Assembly (NCBI GenBank): GCA_944380625.1
Contig: CALWIE010000075.1
Coordinates: 1 to 7,361 of the forward strand
Origin: an uncultured Clostridia bacterium
GTDB taxonomy: Bacteria; Bacillota_A; Clostridia; Oscillospirales; Acutalibacteraceae
DNA: 7,361 bases
Reading direction: 5' to 3'
Part shown: positions 5,671-7,361 of the stretch, piece by piece
How the letters are laid out: each line of letters begins with the position of its first letter
How positions within the stretch are numbered: position 1 is the first letter of the stretch
Made by a program: the position numbers and the translations under genes
Notes under the pieces: generated by a model
The model's input: the letters and a program-made list of their open reading frames with translations, nothing else
Told to the model about the DNA's origin: nothing
Database searches by the model: none

Positions 5671-6256
5671 CTACTTATGGGGAGATAGCCGGTCATACTG
5701 GACGATAGTTTCTCCCGTTATCAGATTACACTTTTCCTTTTGAAGCAGCGTGTACTTCGGATGGCCCACGGTATAGTCTTTACCGGTTTTGGGAAAGAGA
5801 GTCCGACAGACATACGTCTCCTGCCCCGTGCGCTGCGCCAGAAAAACATATACAGGCATCTGTTCCACATCATTCGAAAGGAGGTAATCCGCTTGAATGG
5901 CAAGAGAATCTATTTGCTCTCTCGTTATAGCGGAAAATGATCTCGTTGCTGTCCAGAAACTCCTCCAAATGGGTAAGAGGAGTCAGCCGCTGCTCCATCT
6001 CGCTGAAGTAGGCGCTGTGCTTTATTTGTTCGAAAGGATACTTGCCATCGAGAACATCTCGGAAAATGGCAGATCGCTGTCCGGTTTGAAGGCGAACATT
6101 ATCTTTTAGTTTGTGAAGACCGGCCAAATGGTGAAAGTCCGAAGGGTCAAAGGATACCGTAAATTTCAAAGTTTGTCCCTTGCGGCCAATCACAAAGTGA
6201 TATTGATACCGGGTCAACTGGTTAAATGCTTTCGCACACTTTTGTAAAGAGTCCAC
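5671..6256 (-). pseudogene. PBECR4-like (RelE/barnase/EndoU-fold) protein, frameshifted
   Basis: The first frame starts with GTG at 6256, nine bases after AGGGGGAGGG. It gives 128 aa beginning MDSLQKCAKAFNQLTRYQYH, with FDPSDFHHLAGLHKL and EEFLDSNEIIFRYNE, and ends at a TGA near 5870. A second frame carries on without loss of sense: EQIDSLAIQADYLLSND, then PVYVFLAQRTGQETYVCRTL and TGETIVQYDRL, stopping at TAG 5671-5673. Restoring two bases at the GA run (5917-5923) joins both into one 195-aa protein. From memory, the motif order matches PBECR4-domain proteins of Firmicutes and their mobile elements, a nuclease-like fold described in phage and conjugative-element polyvalent proteins. The assignment is not verified. 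The gene follows a structured RNA and terminator, and is followed closely by the 79-aa gene. It could be a true pseudogene, a slippage-switched gene or a sequencing error. Confidence 0.68.
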
Positions 6257-6265
6257 CGCGGCTTA

Positions 6266-6275
6266 CCCTCCCCCT
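6266..6275 (-). promoter_or_regulatory. Ribosome binding site of the PBECR4-like gene
   Basis: AGGGGGAGGG lies nine bases before GTG 6256. It supports the GTG start; an in-frame TAA upstream excludes an earlier one. Confidence 0.7.
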
Positions 6276-6282
6276 ACAAACG

Positions 6283-6305
6283 AAAAACCCCGCACAAAGC
6301 GGGGT
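6283..6305 (-). terminator. Terminator of the structured RNA, ahead of the nuclease-like gene
   Basis: On the minus strand ACCCCGC (6305-6299) pairs with GCGGGGT (6293-6287) around TTTGT, and the T-run continues to 6283. It separates the RNA from the gene by only about 27 bases, so it should let only part of transcription pass into the gene. Confidence 0.85.
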
Positions 6306-6451
6306 CTTTCGGAGCATTTTCTTTCGGCTTTGCGCCTACGCCGGCTTGAGGTTTCGCTGCACAACCCCTCCCGAAAGCTCCGTAAGGCAATGCTGCCGGC
6401 ACACTCCCTTACTTCAACGCTTCAGTGAACACACGACGTTGCCCACCTTGC
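6283..6451 (-). ncRNA. Structured non-coding RNA, about 169 nt, family not recognised
   Basis: It is bounded by a perfect consensus promoter and a strong terminator, with no reading frame or ribosome binding site inside. Hand pairing gives several perfect helices: CAACG/CGTTG near the 5' end, GTAAGG (6412-6407) with CCTTAC (6387-6382), GGAG with CTCC (6381-6378, 6314-6311), CTTTCGG (6377-6371) with CCGAAAG (6327-6321), and a GAGG..TT/AACCTC hairpin inside. Two copies of GCCGGC (6400-6395 and 6345-6340) can pair with each other, suggesting a pseudoknot or kissing contact. I find no match by eye to tmRNA, SRP RNA, RNase P, 6S or the common riboswitch cores. It may be a leader attenuator, a free small RNA or an RNA antitoxin for the downstream gene. 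Confidence 0.72.
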
Positions 6452-6457
6452 AATATT

Positions 6458-6486
6458 ATTATACGCAAACTACGAGGAAATGTCAA
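6458..6486 (-). promoter_or_regulatory. Perfect consensus promoter of the structured RNA
   Basis: The -35 is TTGACA (6486-6481), the spacer is 17 bp, and the -10 is TATAAT (6463-6458). An A-rich stretch just upstream (6491-6504, AAAGAAAAATCTTC on the minus strand) resembles an UP element. The predicted start is near 6451. This is the strongest promoter in the window. Confidence 0.9.
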
Positions 6487-6830
6487 CCGGGAAGATTTTT
6501 CTTTGGGACAGGGAGAATGGTGCTTTTCTCTTCCACCCACCGCAAAGGCACCGCAAAAAGGAAATGACCCGACATGGTACGCATCAAAGAGAGTCCAACG
6601 CTAAACTACCCATTCCCATCACATCCCACGCTCACCCAGGACGAGGATTTTCTGCTTGAGTGTGGCCGCTTCCTTCTCCACTTTCACCGGTCTATCACCT
6701 ACCGAGCGCCAAGCCGCTTCGGCAAAACTACTAAAATTAGATTGGAATTATCGAATCTGTTTGGCTACTGAAAACTTAACTAGTGATGGTTATTTTCTTT
6801 CAAAAACCGCAAGATGCAGGCGGGTTGCTC

Positions 6831-6890
6831 GTGCCCCTCTCCCACATATAGGGGCACCCCCCTGTCATGGTGACAGGGGCCCCTTGTTTT
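6831..6890 (+). terminator. Two overlapping hairpins, the second terminator-like
   Basis: GTGCCCC (6831-6837) pairs with GGGGCAC (6851-6857). CCCCTGTCA (6859-6867) pairs with TGACAGGGG (6871-6879) around TGG, and a T-rich tract (TTGTTTTCTTTT) follows after CCCC. GGGGC of the first hairpin can instead pair with GCCCC after the second, so alternative folds exist. No plus-strand gene ends here, so its purpose is unclear. Confidence 0.5.
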
Positions 6891-7006
6891 CTTTTGGGCT
6901 TTTCCCTACAATGGGAATCACAATCTGACAAGGAACATTTGTTTCTTGTTAGTATCATTGCGGGGTGTTGGAAATGAGCAATCTATAACGGTTCTTGAAT
7001 TTAAGG

Positions 7007-7024
7007 ATACTGCTCCCACCTTTT
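7007..7024 (+). repeat. 18-bp direct repeat, copy 1 (within terminator)
   Basis: ATACTGCTCCCACCTTTT is identical to 7238-7255. Here it forms the ascending arm of the terminator at 7012-7045. Confidence 0.85.
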
Positions 7025-7045
7025 GCAAAAGAGGTGGGAGTTTTT
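7012..7045 (+). terminator. Strong plus-strand intrinsic terminator
   Basis: GCTCCCACC pairs with GGTGGGAG across an inner TTTTGCAAAA pairing, followed directly by TTTTT (7041-7045). No protein gene lies upstream on this strand, so it implies a short non-coding transcript or leader RNA starting somewhere in about 6900-7000. Confidence 0.8.
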
Positions 7046-7237
7046 GTATTCCCCATCCAATTCGGAATTGCTAGGATGAATGCGGGCTAGCCCTCCAAAA
7101 ATACGCCAGGACATAACGGAAGGGGCGGCCCTCGTCACGAAAATAATCTTCGGCGCATAGTGGGGTACCTTGCCCTAGCTCCAGGCGGTTTGCAAAAGCC
7201 CTTGGGGCTGAGACTTCCATGTCATCTCGAAATCATA

Positions 7238-7255
7238 ATACTGCTCCCACCTTTT
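7238..7255 (+). repeat. 18-bp direct repeat, copy 2 (leader of ATPase gene)
   Basis: This copy of ATACTGCTCCCACCTTTT can pair locally. GCTCCCA (7243-7249) with TGGGAGC (7259-7265) gives a 7-bp hairpin directly before the ATG at 7267 and the AAAGGAG ribosome binding site. Confidence 0.8.
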
Positions 7256-7287
7256 CCCTGGGAGCGATGAAAGGAGTGCGAAGTTAC

Positions 7288-7361
7288 TTGCCAAAGAATC
7301 AACCCGAACTGAAGCTCATCTCCCTGGAGGACGTGGCGGTGGAGCCGGTGCGCTGGCTCTG
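7288..7361 (+). CDS. AAA ATPase / RepA-like helicase, N-terminal fragment (runs off the window)
   Basis: Only 24 codons are visible: MPKNQPELKLISLEDV then AVEPVRWL, followed by TG of a probable Trp codon. From memory, this opening (LISLEDV, VEPVRWLW) resembles AAA-family ATPases of clostridial mobile elements. There it directly precedes a Walker A region; that part is outside the window. I chose TTG 7288 because AAAGGAG (7270-7276) is 11 bases upstream. In-frame alternatives are ATG 7267 and GTG 7276. The ATG would start within two bases of a GGGAG, which is too close. High GC and codon use differ from the AT-richer leader. A leader with a hairpin and repeat suggests RNA-level control. The fragment is too short to be sure of the family. 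Confidence 0.55.
   Translation, partial: MPKNQPELKLISLEDVAVEPVRWL

Larger units (their letters stand above)
6487..7266. other. Long non-coding stretch with hairpins and repeats
   Basis: About 780 bases carry no gene I can support. They hold overlapping hairpins (6831-6883), a strong plus-strand terminator (7012-7045), an 18-bp direct repeat (7007, 7238) and small dyads such as GGGCTAGCCC (7084-7093 area). A 42-codon minus-strand frame between stops at 6619-6747 has a coding flavour but no start, and may be a gene remnant. Confidence 0.5.

Noticed and set aside
5327..5743. 138-codon plus-strand frame over the 79-aa gene
   Set aside because: It is antisense to the better supported 79-aa gene and begins inside the palindrome, without a ribosome binding site.
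6251..6270. GGGTAAGCCGCGG resembling the T-box sequence
   Set aside because: It lies after the terminator rather than before it, departs from the T-box core, and no specifier stem is evident. It is better read as ribosome binding site plus start region.
6619..6747. Minus-strand frame containing SVGDRPVKVEKEAATLKQK
   Set aside because: It looks protein-like but lies between two stops, has no ATG and no ribosome binding site. At best it is a remnant, kept only as a note in the non-coding entry.
6574..6771. 65-aa plus-strand frame
   Set aside because: It has a possible AAGGA upstream, but composition looks random and no family is seen. A competing minus-strand frame (6619-6747) looks more coding-like. 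Neither is supported enough to call.
7130..7240. tRNA or CRISPR-like sequence before the ATPase gene
   Set aside because: There is no cloverleaf with a T-arm consensus and no regularly spaced repeats, only short dyads.

Overview
The window looks like a GC-rich Clostridia chromosome (Oscillospiraceae-like is my best guess from codon use, the type III glutamine synthetase and the fused ammonium transporter). It has two parts: a core nitrogen-assimilation block (1 to about 5100) and an accessory, probably mobile-element-derived, region (about 5250 to 7361) with lower and more mixed GC, many hairpins and few genes.

Core block. The plus strand opens with the C-terminal part of a type III glutamine synthetase (GlnN), closed by an intrinsic terminator. 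Convergent to it, on the minus strand, is an ammonium transporter fused in one chain to a GlnB/GlnK-type PII regulator (start 2897, 575 aa). Upstream of that, also on the minus strand, are a doubtful 47-aa ORF and a glutamine-hydrolysing asparagine synthetase (start 4976, 527 aa). Together these cover ammonium uptake and sensing, ammonium to glutamine, and glutamine amide to asparagine. The fusion gene and the asparagine synthetase gene each have a near-consensus sigma-A promoter. In both, the promoter is followed almost at once by terminator-like hairpins inside the 5' leader: two in tandem for the transporter, one for asparagine synthetase. This suggests control by attenuation or antitermination, or 5' mRNA stabilisation.

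Accessory block. On the minus strand a perfect consensus promoter (TTGACA, 17 bp, TATAAT) drives a highly structured RNA of about 169 nt that ends in a strong terminator. A purine-rich ribosome binding site, a GTG-started gene and a small 79-aa gene follow. The GTG gene resembles PBECR4-type (barnase/EndoU/colicin/RelE-like fold) nuclease proteins and is frameshifted at a short GA repeat. The order promoter, structured RNA, terminator, nuclease-fold gene is the layout of type III (RNA antitoxin) toxin-antitoxin loci. This is the best candidate for an undescribed system here, although function is unproven and this copy may be broken. At the right edge the first 24 codons of a plus-strand gene look like the start of an AAA ATPase/RepA-like helicase of mobile elements. 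A leader with a repeated 18-bp sequence and a strong terminator precedes it.

Limits: family names rest on motif recognition by eye. RNA structures were paired by hand, without energy calculation or comparative data.
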